Assembly: GCF_030165005.1 (NCBI RefSeq)
Contig: NZ_JASNNW010000007.1
Location: 62,001-126,000 of the forward strand
Length of the DNA stretch: 64,000 bases
DNA from: Blastococcus capsensis
GTDB lineage: Bacteria > Actinomycetota > Actinomycetes > Mycobacteriales > Geodermatophilaceae
Direction: 5' to 3'
In this document: positions 18,156-26,835 of the stretch, piece after piece
How positions within the stretch are numbered: position 1 is the stretch's first letter
How the letters are laid out: each line of letters opens with the position of its first letter
The notes under the pieces: generated by a model
What the model saw: the letters and a program-made list of their open reading frames with translations, nothing else
What the model was told of the DNA's origin: nothing
Databases searched by the model: none
Position numbers and translations under genes: made by a program

Positions 18156-19487
18156 GTGCTCCTCGTCCCGGGATCCGCGGGCGGCGTCGCGGCGGACCGC
18201 GGCCGAGCGCGTGGACCGACAGACGAGAACCGGCGAGAAGGTGGACGGCAACTGAGCACCGAGGCCACTCCCCAGCCGCCGGAGGACGCGCCCGAAGCGA
18301 TCCCGCTGCTCGCCCCCCGGGACGGGCTTCCGCCGGTGATCGAGACCTCCACCCAGCTGGTGGAGTACGCCGAGGCGCTCCGCGCGGGCACCGGCCCGGT
18401 CGCCGTCGACGCCGAACGCGCCTCCGGCTACCGCTACGGGCAGCGGGCCTACCTGGTGCAGCTCCGCCGCAACGGCTCCGGCAGCGGGCTGGTCGACCCC
18501 GTCCCGCTGCCCGACCTGTCGGTGCTCCAGCAGGCCATCGGCGACACCGAGTGGGTCCTGCACGCGGCGAACCAGGACCTGCCGTGCCTCGCCGAGATCG
18601 GCCTGGTGCCCGCGCGCGTGTTCGACACCGAGCTGGCCGCCCGGCTGGCCGGCCTGCCCCGCGTGGGTCTCGGCGCCGTCGTCGAGTCGCTGCTCGGGTA
18701 CTCGCTGCAGAAGGGGCACTCGGCCGCCGACTGGAGCACCCGGCCCCTCCCCGAGGAGTGGCTGGTGTACGCCGCACTGGACGTCGAGGTGCTGGTCGAC
18801 CTGCGGGACGCGCTGGCGGCGATCCTCGAGGAGCAGGGCAAGACCGGGTGGGCGCGGCAGGAGTTCGAGGCGATCCTGGCCGCCGGGCCGCCGGCGCCCA
18901 AGCAGGACCCGTGGCGGCGGACCTCCGGCGTCCACGGGCTGCGCAGCCGCCGTCAGCTGGGCATGCTGCGGGCCATCTGGGAGGCGCGCGACGACCTCGC
19001 CCGGCGCCGCGACATCGCCCCCGGCCGGGTGCTGCCCGACTCGGCGATGGTCGCGGCAGTGCAGGCCGATCCGAAGAACGAGGGTGCCCTGCTGGAGCTG
19101 CCGGTCTTCCGTGGCCGGGCCAACCGGCGCATGGTGGCGCACTGGTTCACCGCGCTCGCCCGCGGGAAGGCGCAGCCCGAGGACGAGCTGCCGCTGCACA
19201 GCAAGCCCGGCGACGGACCGCCGCCGGTGAACCGCTGGGGCGACCGCGATCCGGCAGCCGCCGCCCGGCTGCAGGTGGCCCGCGCCGGCCTCGCCGAGTT
19301 GTCGGAGAAGCACTCCGTGCCGGTGGAGAACATCGTCTCCCCCGACCTGGTGCGCCGGATCATGTGGAGCCCGCCCGAGGCGGCCGATGCCGCGGCGGTC
19401 GCCGACGCGTTGCGCGCCGGCGGCGCCCGGGAGTGGCAGATCGGGCTCACCCTGGGCGTGCTGACCGACGCGGTCTGCCGCGACTGA
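18156..19487 (+). CDS. Ribonuclease D-like 3'-5' exonuclease with HRDC domain
   Basis: 443 residues if started at the first GTG. DEDD exonuclease motifs: [21 protein letters not shown] (Asp85, Glu87), [21 protein letters not shown] and [12 protein letters not shown] with Tyr and Asp. An HRDC helical domain ([31 protein letters not shown]) follows at about residues 265-345. Trims 3' ends of structured RNAs such as tRNA precursors. The start is uncertain: conservation begins near residue 48, and a CTG at 18252 lies downstream of GAGAAGG. Confidence 0.88.
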   Translation: MLLVPGSAGGVAADRGRARGPTDENRREGGRQLSTEATPQPPEDAPEAIPLLAPRDGLPPVIETSTQLVEYAEALRAGTGPVAVDAERASGYRYGQRAYLVQLRRNGSGSGLVDPVPLPDLSVLQQAIGDTEWVLHAANQDLPCLAEIGLVPARVFDTELAARLAGLPRVGLGAVVESLLGYSLQKGHSAADWSTRPLPEEWLVYAALDVEVLVDLRDALAAILEEQGKTGWARQEFEAILAAGPPAPKQDPWRRTSGVHGLRSRRQLGMLRAIWEARDDLARRRDIAPGRVLPDSAMVAAVQADPKNEGALLELPVFRGRANRRMVAHWFTALARGKAQPEDELPLHSKPGDGPPPVNRWGDRDPAAAARLQVARAGLAELSEKHSVPVENIVSPDLVRRIMWSPPEAADAAAVADALRAGGAREWQIGLTLGVLTDAVCRD

Positions 19488-19494
19488 GGTGCAG

Positions 19495-19553
19495 GCATAG
19501 GAACCTGTGCCTACGGATCGGTGCCCCGACACGTATGCATAGGTTCCTGTGCC
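19495..19553. terminator. 59-base near-palindrome between convergent genes
   Basis: The two halves both contain a gcataggaacctgtgc-like 16-mer, each itself close to palindromic, so the whole stretch pairs with itself with only a handful of mismatches. It lies 8 bases after the RNase D stop and about 95 bases from the stop of the convergent ABC permease gene. Most simply a bidirectional terminator. Confidence 0.6.
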
Positions 19554-19646
19554 CGGGTGCCCGATCGGCGAGCCGACGCCGCGTTCTCCCGGCGTCGTCG
19601 TGGGCGCCTGCCGCCCGCCGGCGCAGGGCACGGCGGGCGGCAGGGG

Positions 19647-20933
19647 TCATCGTCGGGCCGTGGCGGCCCGTCGGCGGGCGATCGCGTCCACGCTCGCGGC
19701 GAGCAGCAGCACCGCCCCGGTGATGATGAAGTTCAGGTACGCGGCCACGCCCAGCAGGCCCAGGCCGTTGTTGATGATCGCGATCACCAGACCACCGAGG
19801 ACGGCGTCCCGGGCCCGCCCGCGGCCGCCGAAGAGGCTGGTGCCACCGATGACGGCGGCACCGACGGCGTAGAGCAGCGTGTTGCCCGCTCCGGCGTCCG
19901 GCGTCACCGAGCTGAGCCGCGAGGTGGCGAGGATGCCGCTGATCGCGGCCAGGCTCGAGGAGATCACGAACGCCGCCACCCGGATCCGGGTCACGTTGAT
20001 GCCCGCCCGTCGCGCGGCTTCGGCGTTGCCGCCGACGGCGTACACGTGCCGCCCGAAGCTCGTGCGCGCGAGGACGAAGGTGAGCACCAGCAGCAGGAAC
20101 ACCACCAGCGGCACGGCGTACGGGATGCCGGCCAGGTCGATCGCGGCCGCGAGGGCCCGGTCGACGCTGAGCAGCGCCGTCACACCGAAGACGACCGCGG
20201 CGATGACCACGACGCGAGCCACCACGATGACCAGCGGCTGGTGCGCCAGACCCCGGGCACGCTGCGAGCGCCAGCGCCACAGCTCGACCGCGGCGTAGGC
20301 GACGGCGACGAGTACCGCCAGGATCCAGCCGAGCGTGACCGGCACGTTCTCGTTGGCCAGCGCGCGGATGACCGGCTCGCGCACCGGCACCGTGCCGCCC
20401 TGCCCGATCAGCCGCAGGGTCACGCCCTGGAAGCCGAGGAACAGGGCGAGCGTCACCACGAACGACGGGATGCCGATGATGCCGACCAGGCTGCCGGTGA
20501 AGACGCCGATCACCGCACCGGCGGCGATGGCCGCGAGCACGGCGATCGGCCAGGAGACCCCGACCTGGACCAGCAGCTGGGCCAGCACCGCCGAGCAGAC
20601 GCCGCTGACCACGCCGGCGGACAGGTCGATCTCACCGAGCAGGAGGACGAAGACCAGCCCCATCGCGAGCACGATGATCGGCGTCGCCTGCACCAGCAGG
20701 TTGGCGAGGTTCAACGGCGTCAGGAAGGTGCCCGGCCGCAGGACGGTGAAGAGGACGCCCAGGACGACGATGCCCAGGATCGCCGGGAGCGCGCCGAGGT
20801 CACCGGCCCGCAGCTTGTTCAGGTAGCTCTTGACGACGCCGCCCACGGTGTTGTCCTGGCGGTCGCCCTCGAATCCCCCGGCCGGCTTGTGCGGCCCGCT
20901 CGCCTCGGCGGCGGTCAGCGTGTTGCTCGACAT
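19647..20933 (-). CDS. xylH: Sugar ABC transporter permease, XylH/RbsC family
   Basis: 428 residues from the ATG of MSSNTLTAAEAS. About ten or more hydrophobic spans, starting at ALPAILGIVVLGVLFTVL and including LGEIDLSAGVVSGVCSAVLAQLL. The motif GGNAEAARRAGI near the C-terminal third is typical of ribose/xylose-type (CUT2) permeases. It would form the membrane channel for the ATPase at 20944 and the binding protein at 21898. The gene name is by similarity of the whole cassette to xylFGH; the substrate is not proven. Confidence 0.88.
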   Translation of the reverse strand: MSSNTLTAAEASGPHKPAGGFEGDRQDNTVGGVVKSYLNKLRAGDLGALPAILGIVVLGVLFTVLRPGTFLTPLNLANLLVQATPIIVLAMGLVFVLLLGEIDLSAGVVSGVCSAVLAQLLVQVGVSWPIAVLAAIAAGAVIGVFTGSLVGIIGIPSFVVTLALFLGFQGVTLRLIGQGGTVPVREPVIRALANENVPVTLGWILAVLVAVAYAAVELWRWRSQRARGLAHQPLVIVVARVVVIAAVVFGVTALLSVDRALAAAIDLAGIPYAVPLVVFLLLVLTFVLARTSFGRHVYAVGGNAEAARRAGINVTRIRVAAFVISSSLAAISGILATSRLSSVTPDAGAGNTLLYAVGAAVIGGTSLFGGRGRARDAVLGGLVIAIINNGLGLLGVAAYLNFIITGAVLLLAASVDAIARRRAATARR

Positions 20934-20943
20934 GACGGTCCTC

Positions 20944-21750
20944 TCAGTCCTCGAGGTCTTCGGCCGCGAGGCCCACGTCACCGGACCGGCCGGAGGTGAT
21001 CAGCTCGATGACCTGGGTCCGGTCGACGTCGGAGATGGGGACGTCGGCGGCGACCCGGCCGAGGTAGAGAGCGGCCACGCGGTCGGCGACCTCGAAGACG
21101 TCGACCATGTTGTGGGTGATGAAGACGACGGCGTGGCCGGTGTCGGCCAGCCGGCGGACCAGGTCGAGCACCTGGCGGGTCTGGGCGACGCCCAGGGCGG
21201 CGGTCGGCTCGTCGAGGATGACGAGCTTGGACTCCCAGAGCACGGCCTTGGCGATGGCCACCGTCTGCCGCTGCCCACCGGACAGGCTGGACACCAGCTG
21301 GCGCACCGACTTGAGCGTGCGCACCGACAGTTTCGTGAGCGTGTCCCGTGCGGCCTCCTCCATGGAGGCCTCGTCGAGGACCACGCCGCGCTTGCGCTCC
21401 CGCCCCAGGAACATGTTCTGGACGACGTCGAGGTTGTCGGCCAGCGCGAGGTCCTGGTACACGACCTCGATGCCCAGGCGCGCCGCGTCGCGTGGCCCGC
21501 TCAGCTGCACCGGCTCGCCCTCGAACTCCACGGTGCCGGAGTCCATCGGGTGGATGCCGGCGATGGACTTGATCAGCGTGCTCTTGCCCGCGCCGTTGTC
21601 ACCGACGAGCGCGGTGACCTTGCCGGGATAGACGTCGAGGTTGACGTCGTGCAGGACCTGGACGGCCCCGAAGCTCTTGTTGACCCCTCGCAGTCTCAGC
21701 GTCGGCCGGTCGAGGGTCGTGGTCGTCGAGGTCGGTTCCGCTGTGGACAC
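20944..21750 (-). CDS. xylG: Sugar ABC transporter ATP-binding protein, XylG-like (single cassette)
   Basis: 268 residues with one ATPase domain: Walker A GDNGAGKST (residues 50-58), Q-loop in VVYQDLALADNLDV, signature SSLSGGQRQ (LSGGQ at 156-160), Walker B LVILDEPT (Asp180, Glu181) and switch His in FITHNM. E. coli XylG and RbsA carry two fused cassettes, but single-cassette versions are common in actinobacteria. 10 bases separate it from the permease gene downstream. Confidence 0.9.
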   Translation of the reverse strand: MSTAEPTSTTTTLDRPTLRLRGVNKSFGAVQVLHDVNLDVYPGKVTALVGDNGAGKSTLIKSIAGIHPMDSGTVEFEGEPVQLSGPRDAARLGIEVVYQDLALADNLDVVQNMFLGRERKRGVVLDEASMEEAARDTLTKLSVRTLKSVRQLVSSLSGGQRQTVAIAKAVLWESKLVILDEPTAALGVAQTRQVLDLVRRLADTGHAVVFITHNMVDVFEVADRVAALYLGRVAADVPISDVDRTQVIELITSGRSGDVGLAAEDLED

Positions 21751-21857
21751 CGATGCGTCCTTTCCTGCAGGGGTCCGGTCCCGGGACAGGGCCGGAGGGC
21801 GACAGTCTGACGCCCTGCGGGTGCCGGCACACCGGGAGCCGCAGGGCAGGAGCAGAC

Positions 21858-21889
21858 GGCCGGGGCACCGCTGTGCGGGTGCCCCGGCC
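21858..21889 (-). terminator. 12-bp-stem hairpin after the binding-protein gene (attenuator position)
   Basis: ggccggggcacc (21858-21869), 8-base loop, ggtgccccggcc (21878-21889), a perfect stem. It begins 8 bases beyond the binding-protein stop and lies ahead of the ATPase gene. Read-through would give less ATPase and permease mRNA than binding-protein mRNA, a known arrangement in ABC importers. Confidence 0.65.
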
Positions 21890-21897
21890 CGGACGGC

Positions 21898-22995
21898 TCA
21901 GGAGATGCCGAGCTCCTGGCATGCAGCCGCGAACTCACCGGTGCAGACGTCGGCGGCGCTCTGGTAGCCGTCGTCGATGACCTGCTTGACGTTGTCCCGG
22001 AAGATCGAGACCGGGTCGAGCAGGACCGAGGGAACCGTGCGGTTGCCCTCCGGATCTTCCACCTCGCCGGCGACCGTCGGCTCCTGGCCGTTGACCAGTT
22101 CGACGGCCAGGTCGGCCAGCGCCTGCGCCTCCTCGGCGATCGGCTTGTAGACGGTCATGCACTGGTTGCCGGCGAGGATGTTCTGCAGCCCCTCGACGGT
22201 GGCGTCCTGACCGGTCACCGGCACCTGCCCGGCCACGTTGTTGCGGCCGAGGATCGAGACCACCGCGTTGGCCAGACCGTCGTTGGCGGCCAGGACGCCC
22301 TGGATGTCACCGCCGGCCTGGGTGTACATCTGCTCGAAGATGGTGGCGGCCTGCTGGTTGTCCCACTCCGGGACGGCCTGCTCGGCGACGACCGTGTACT
22401 GGTCCATCGGGTCCAGCACCTCGTGGGCACCCTGCGAGAACAGCGTGGCGTTGTTGTCGTCGGGCGAGCCGTTGAGGTAGGCGATGTTCGCCGGCTCGTC
22501 GCCGAGGCACTGGGCCAGGCCCTGGCCCTGCAGCCGGCCGACCTCGGTGTTGTCGAAGGAGACGTAGAAGTCGCTCTCGCCGCCCAGCGTCAGCCGGTCG
22601 TAGTCGATCGTCTGCACGCCCTGCTGCTCGGCCTGGCGCTGGATCGCCGCACCGGAGGCCGAGTCGAGGTTGGTGATCGCCAGGACGGTCACACCCTCGG
22701 TGATCATCTGCTCGGCGATGGTGGCCATCCGCTGGGCGTCGCCCTGCGCGTTCTGGATGTCGTACTCGACACCGGCCTCCTCGAAGGCGGCCTCGAGCAG
22801 CGGACGGTCGGCCGACTCCCAGCGGGCCGAGGAGGCGGTGTCGGGAAGGATCACGCCGACCTTGCCGGCCGCCTCGCCGCCGCCGGTGTCGCCACCGTCG
22901 CTGCCGCCGTTACCGCTGTCGTCGCCACCACACGCGGCCAGGCCGAAGACCATGGCTGCTGCGATCGCCGTCGTCACAGTGCGCCGTCGCGCCAT
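21898..22995 (-). CDS. xylF: Sugar ABC transporter substrate-binding lipoprotein, XylF-like
   Basis: 365 residues. Signal peptide MARRRTVTTAIAAAMVFG with lipobox LAAC (Cys22), then a Gly/Ser/Asp-rich linker. The type I periplasmic-binding fold starts at KVGVILPDTASSARWESAD. QTIDYDRLTLGGESDFYVSFDN closely resembles the ligand-site region of xylose-binding proteins, and TGQDATVEGLQNILAG is the second-lobe signature. First gene of the cassette; the upstream region to 23443 should carry its promoter. Confidence 0.88.
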   Translation of the reverse strand: MARRRTVTTAIAAAMVFGLAACGGDDSGNGGSDGGDTGGGEAAGKVGVILPDTASSARWESADRPLLEAAFEEAGVEYDIQNAQGDAQRMATIAEQMITEGVTVLAITNLDSASGAAIQRQAEQQGVQTIDYDRLTLGGESDFYVSFDNTEVGRLQGQGLAQCLGDEPANIAYLNGSPDDNNATLFSQGAHEVLDPMDQYTVVAEQAVPEWDNQQAATIFEQMYTQAGGDIQGVLAANDGLANAVVSILGRNNVAGQVPVTGQDATVEGLQNILAGNQCMTVYKPIAEEAQALADLAVELVNGQEPTVAGEVEDPEGNRTVPSVLLDPVSIFRDNVKQVIDDGYQSAADVCTGEFAAACQELGIS

Positions 22996-23442
22996 GAGGG
23001 GGACCTCTATTCGTTGGGGTTACAGATAAATTCCGGCGCGTCATCTTGCGCACCGGTCGTGCGCCACCGCAACGCACAACCGCTCGCTGTTGCCGGACCG
23101 TGATACCGGGGTCCCCCGCTGGAAGGTGGGGTTCCGTCCGGCGGCTCGGTTACCGCAGGGTAACTTGACCTCCGCCAGCCACTCCTGGACCGGCATGATC
23201 CTCGGCGCCGGGTGGCCGTTCCGGCTGGGCGGCATTCCTGCCTACGTCGACCGCACCGGCGTCTCGGAGAAGGTCACCGGTTCGCGTCTCCCGCCGCAGG
23301 GCATGGCCTCGCTCCCCGCCTGATGCACTGAGCGTTCGTCGTCCCAGCCGCTACCGCGATGTGGTGGCGGCTACCGCGCCACAGCGCGGTACCGGCGACG
23401 ACAGCGCGGCACCCCCGCAGGCATCGTCGGCCGGCCGCCGGT
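22996..23442. other. Intergenic region, 447 bases, no supported gene
   Basis: Upstream of the binding-protein gene. Compared with its surroundings it has an AT-rich patch (about 23015-23036, with gataaattcc on the plus strand), a plausible site for that gene's promoter on the minus strand. A 7-bp hairpin taccgcg/cgcggta at 23372-23391 may end the thiamine-binding-protein transcript. A 77-codon open frame at 23090-23323 has no recognisable product. Confidence 0.4.
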
Positions 23443-23805
23443 TCAGCGGAACTTGGCGGTCAGGCTGTCCATCGTGCGGTTCACCGAGGCGACCTTGACG
23501 TGCGACAGCCCGGCCGTGACGCCGGCGGCCAGCATGGCCTCGTGCGCGGCCCGGAGCGTGGCCCACACCTCGTCGGCCTCACCCTCGAGCGTGGTGCCCA
23601 GCGCGCCGACCTCGTAGCGGAGCCCGGACGCCTGGATGACGGCGATCGCCGCCTCCACGTGCGCGTGCGGGTTCTCCGCGGTGCCGGGCGGCGAGGGCGC
23701 CACCTGGATCTCGGCGATGAGGATCCCTCCTCGCTGGCGCTCGTCGGGACGCTCATCGCGCGATGCTGTGTCCTCGGGCGACCTCGCACGCTCGGTCGCG
23801 CTCAT
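23443..23805 (-). CDS. MTH1187/YqgV-type thiamine-binding family protein
   Basis: 120 residues. Core [53 protein letters not shown] is the ferredoxin-like fold of the UPF0045 / thiamine-binding (YkoF/YqgV) group. Its ATG overlaps the dxs stop as ATGA (23802-23805), so it is translationally coupled to dxs. The coupling is interesting because Dxs needs thiamine diphosphate and makes DXP, itself a thiamine precursor. A role in thiamine handling is inference. Confidence 0.8.
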   Translation of the reverse strand: MSATERARSPEDTASRDERPDERQRGGILIAEIQVAPSPPGTAENPHAHVEAAIAVIQASGLRYEVGALGTTLEGEADEVWATLRAAHEAMLAAGVTAGLSHVKVASVNRTMDSLTAKFR

Positions 23806-25727
23806 GCCCGCTCCTCCACGGCCGGGGCGGCGGCGGCCGCCCGGTCCTCCGCACGCTCGGCGAGGACGGCGGTCCACTCGGCGATCCGCCGGGCGACGTC
23901 CTGCTCGGTGAGCCCGACGTCGGCGAGCACCTGGCCGCGGCTGCCGTGCTCGAAGAACCGCTGCGGCAGGCCCACGGTGCGCACGGGGACGTCGCAGTCG
24001 CGGTCCTGCAGCGCCTGGGTGAGCGTGGTCCCCACTCCCCCGGCCCGGCCGCCGTCCTCGACGGTGACCACCAACCGGAAGCCCGACGCGAGCGAGACGA
24101 GCTCATCGGCGACCGGCAGCACCCACCGGGGGTCGACGACGGTGACCTCGATGCCGTGGTCGGCGGCCCGCTCGGCCACCGCCAGGCACATCGGGACCAT
24201 CGACCCGACGGCGACGAGCAACACGTCCGGCCGGGCCGCGCGACGCAGCACGTCCACCGGGCCCCGCCGCTCCAGCGCCGGGATGTCCGGGGGGAGCACA
24301 CCCTTGGGGAACCGGATGACCGACGGCGCGTCGGCGATGTCGACCGCCTCGTGCAGCGCCTCGCGCAGCGTCGGCTCGTCGCGCGGCGCGGCCAGGTGCA
24401 GGCCGGGCACCACGGACAGGATCGACATGTCCCACATGCCGTTGTGCGAGGCGCCGTCCTCGCCGGTCACGCCCGCGCGGTCCAGGACGACGGTGACCGG
24501 CTGGCGGTGCAGCGCGACGTCCATGAGCAGCTGGTCGAACGCCCGGTTGAGGAACGTCGAGTAGACGGCCACGACCGGGTGCAGCCCGGCCATCGCCATG
24601 CCGGCCGCCGAGGTGAGCGCGTGCTGCTCGGCGATGCCCACGTCGAAGGTCCGCTCCGGGAACCGCTCCGCGAACGGCGCCAGCCCGGTCGGGTGCAGCA
24701 TCGCCGCGGTGACCGCGACGACGTCCGGCCGCTCGGCGCCGACGCGCACCAGCTCGTCGGCGAACGCGTCGGTCCAGGCCAGCCCGGTCTTGCGGACGCT
24801 GGCGCCGCTGTCGGGGTCGAAGACCCCGGTGGCGTGCCAGGCGTCGATCTGGTCGGTCTCGGCCGGCGGGTAGCCGAAGCCCTTCGTCGTGACGGCGTGC
24901 ACGATGACCGGCCCGCCGAAGGACCGGGCCCGGCGCAGCGCCGACTCCACGGTCTCGATGTCGTGCCCGTCCACCGGGCCGACGTACTTCAGGCCGAGGT
25001 CCTCGAACATGCCCTGCGGGGACAGGACGTCCTTGAGGCCCTTCTTGATCGCGTGCAGCGCGTCGTAGAGCGCCGAGCCGACCACCGGCGCCTTGTGCAG
25101 CGCCTGGCGCACCTGGAGCAGCGCGTTCTCGTAGCCCGGCCGGAGCCGCAGGGTGGCCAGCGCGTCGGCGACGCCACCGATGGTCGGCGAGTAGGACCGG
25201 CCGTTGTCGTTGACCACGATGATCAGCGGGCGGTCCTGGGCCGCGGCGATGTTGTTCAGCGCCTCCCAGGCCATGCCGCCGGTGAGGGCACCGTCGCCGA
25301 CCACGGCGACGACGGGTCGCCTGTCACCGCGGATCGCGAACGCCTTGGCCAGCCCGTCGGCGTAGGACAGCGACGTCGAGGCGTGGCTGTTCTCGACCCA
25401 GTCGTGCTCGCTCTCGGCCCGGCTCGGGTAACCCGACAGCCCACCTCGCTGGCGGAGCCGCTGGAAGCCCTCGACCCGGCCGGTCAGCATCTTGTGCACG
25501 TACGACTGGTGGCCGGTGTCGAAGACGATCGGCTCGCGCGGGGAGTCGAAGACCCGGTGGATGGCGATGGTCAGCTCGACGCAGCCCAGGTTGGGCCCGA
25601 GGTGACCACCGGTCTTGGCCACGCTGGTGACCAGCGCGTCACGGATCTCCGCCGCGAGGGCGGGAAGCGCTTCGGACTCGAGGGCCCTGACATCTTCCGG
25701 GCCCCGCAGCGATCGCAGGAGCGGCAC
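23802..25727 (-). CDS. dxs: 1-deoxy-D-xylulose-5-phosphate synthase Dxs
   Basis: 641 residues from the GTG of [13 protein letters not shown], normal length. Condenses pyruvate with glyceraldehyde 3-phosphate, first step of the MEP isoprenoid pathway. Thiamine-diphosphate site: GGHLGPNLG, catalytic-type His73 in TGHQSYVHK, and [16 protein letters not shown] (from residue 144). The transketolase-like pyrimidine domain has [17 protein letters not shown] and [15 protein letters not shown]. The frame is open further upstream to 26000, but that segment is non-conserved. Confidence 0.95.
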   Translation of the reverse strand: MPLLRSLRGPEDVRALESEALPALAAEIRDALVTSVAKTGGHLGPNLGCVELTIAIHRVFDSPREPIVFDTGHQSYVHKMLTGRVEGFQRLRQRGGLSGYPSRAESEHDWVENSHASTSLSYADGLAKAFAIRGDRRPVVAVVGDGALTGGMAWEALNNIAAAQDRPLIIVVNDNGRSYSPTIGGVADALATLRLRPGYENALLQVRQALHKAPVVGSALYDALHAIKKGLKDVLSPQGMFEDLGLKYVGPVDGHDIETVESALRRARSFGGPVIVHAVTTKGFGYPPAETDQIDAWHATGVFDPDSGASVRKTGLAWTDAFADELVRVGAERPDVVAVTAAMLHPTGLAPFAERFPERTFDVGIAEQHALTSAAGMAMAGLHPVVAVYSTFLNRAFDQLLMDVALHRQPVTVVLDRAGVTGEDGASHNGMWDMSILSVVPGLHLAAPRDEPTLREALHEAVDIADAPSVIRFPKGVLPPDIPALERRGPVDVLRRAARPDVLLVAVGSMVPMCLAVAERAADHGIEVTVVDPRWVLPVADELVSLASGFRLVVTVEDGGRAGGVGTTLTQALQDRDCDVPVRTVGLPQRFFEHGSRGQVLADVGLTEQDVARRIAEWTAVLAERAEDRAAAAAPAVEERA

Positions 25728-25834
25728 GGTGCGGCGGTGTCCTCTCGGTCGGTCGGCAGCTGCTCGGCAGCCGCCGACCCACTGTAACTGCGGTTTCCCA
25801 GGTCTTCCGGTCGAGCGGTCCGACCGGATGCACC

Positions 25835-26203
25835 TCACAGCCGCGGGACCCACCGCTCGCCGCGGAGCGCACCCGCCACGACCTCGATCCCGCGGGCGGC
25901 CGCGGCCAGCCGTGCACCCTCGCGCTCGTAGGCGACCATCGCGGCCTCGACGGCCTCGGCCGGCAGCTGGTCGGCGAGCTCGACGCGGAGGGTGCGCCAT
26001 CCCTTGCGGGCGGCCTCCAGGCCGGCCGAGACGTGGTCGGCGGCGAACCTGGCGAGCAGCACCGGATACCGGCGGAGCACCTCGTGCGTGCGGTAGTCCG
26101 GCGGAACGAGGTCGAACAGCCAGGCGACCGCGGTGCGCTCCCAGTCCGGCGCGCCCTGGGGCCGCACCTCCTCGGGCCAGCCCGGCGGCAGCGTCGCGTC
26201 CAC
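25835..26203 (-). CDS. Conserved hypothetical protein, 122 aa
   Basis: 122 residues from the GTG of [13 protein letters not shown] (another GTG lies at 26221). Helical; recognisable segments are [31 protein letters not shown] and [25 protein letters not shown] have the impression this protein is commonly found next to dxs in actinobacteria, but no function is known to me. Same strand as dxs, 107 bases upstream of it. Confidence 0.7.
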   Translation of the reverse strand: MDATLPPGWPEEVRPQGAPDWERTAVAWLFDLVPPDYRTHEVLRRYPVLLARFAADHVSAGLEAARKGWRTLRVELADQLPAEAVEAAMVAYEREGARLAAAARGIEVVAGALRGERWVPRL

Positions 26204-26283
26204 CCCGCCATTCTGCCGCACGCGTCGAACGGGTGTTCGAGGACGGGGCCCGAATCTTCAGGGCCGCCCTGCGACGCCCGCGC

Positions 26284-26514
26284 TCAGGAGCCGATCTGCC
26301 GCTTGAGCCAGAACTGCTCGAACCCCCAGGAGCCGGCGCCGCTGGAGTGGTAGCTGACCAGCTCCCACCCCTCCGCGCCGAGCTTGTTCAGCACCGAGCT
26401 GGTGTCCCCCTGCTGCCGCTCGGACGGACCACCGGGGAGCTTGACGCTCACACCGGCCCGCTGCGATTCCGCGTCGTTGGCGGTGATGACCGAGGCGTAT
26501 TCCCATGTGGGCAC
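26284..26514 (-). CDS. DUF4177-like small protein
   Basis: 76 residues, [18 protein letters not shown] to [12 protein letters not shown]. The WEY start, [17 protein letters not shown] and a final FWLKR strand match the compact DUF4177 pattern. The start is not settled: the GTG at 26514 abuts GGAG directly, leaving no spacing for a Shine-Dalgarno, and no ATG is available upstream in frame before the family N-terminus. Confidence 0.65.
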   Translation of the reverse strand: MPTWEYASVITANDAESQRAGVSVKLPGGPSERQQGDTSSVLNKLGAEGWELVSYHSSGAGSWGFEQFWLKRQIGS

Positions 26515-26598
26515 CTCCAGACGGTATCCAATGGCCGTACCGCAGGTGCCGGCAGCGGACGGGAGGCAGCACCGATCACGATCCGGCAGCTCGGGACG

Positions 26599-26826
26599 GT
26601 GGTGGCCGAGCGACAGCTCGATGCAGTGGGCGCGGACGGTTCCCGCACGCCGGTGTTCGTGCGGATCGGCGCACCGGTGCCCGATCCGCTCCCGGGCGGC
26701 TACTGCTTCTGCCCGCACCGGATCGACGGGCTCGGGGACGACGCCGTCGGTGGAGCGTTCGGCGTGGATTCCCTGCGGCTGACTGTGGACCCGGCGTCCT
26801 ACGTCGCGCTCCGGCCCGGCGGCTGA
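26599..26826 (+). CDS. Small protein, start uncertain (about 75-83 aa)
   Basis: The frame reads VVAERQLDAVGADGSRTPVFVRIG, then PDPLPGGYCFCPHRIDGLGD and GGAFGVDSLRLTVDP. The pattern (rigid RIG-P-PDP, a Cys-Pro-His, then GLGDD-FGVDSL) looks like a real small domain, resembling DUF6968-type proteins from memory. In-frame similarity appears to start earlier, at ITIRQLGTV, where the only initiation-like codon is an ATC at 26575 lying 8 bases after GGGAGG. GTG at 26599 is given as the minimal start. Confidence 0.5.
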   Translation: MVAERQLDAVGADGSRTPVFVRIGAPVPDPLPGGYCFCPHRIDGLGDDAVGGAFGVDSLRLTVDPASYVALRPGG

Positions 26827-26835
26827 GCTCGCCGG

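Noticed and set aside
17382..19631. Upstream extension of the hemE frame to a 1114-codon protein
   Set aside because: The extension is antisense to the DUF3000 and RNase D genes and has no homology-like content; hemE starts at 17381.
23090..23323. 77-codon frame in the gap upstream of the xylF-like gene
   Set aside because: No Shine-Dalgarno, no recognisable product, and it lies where a promoter region is expected.
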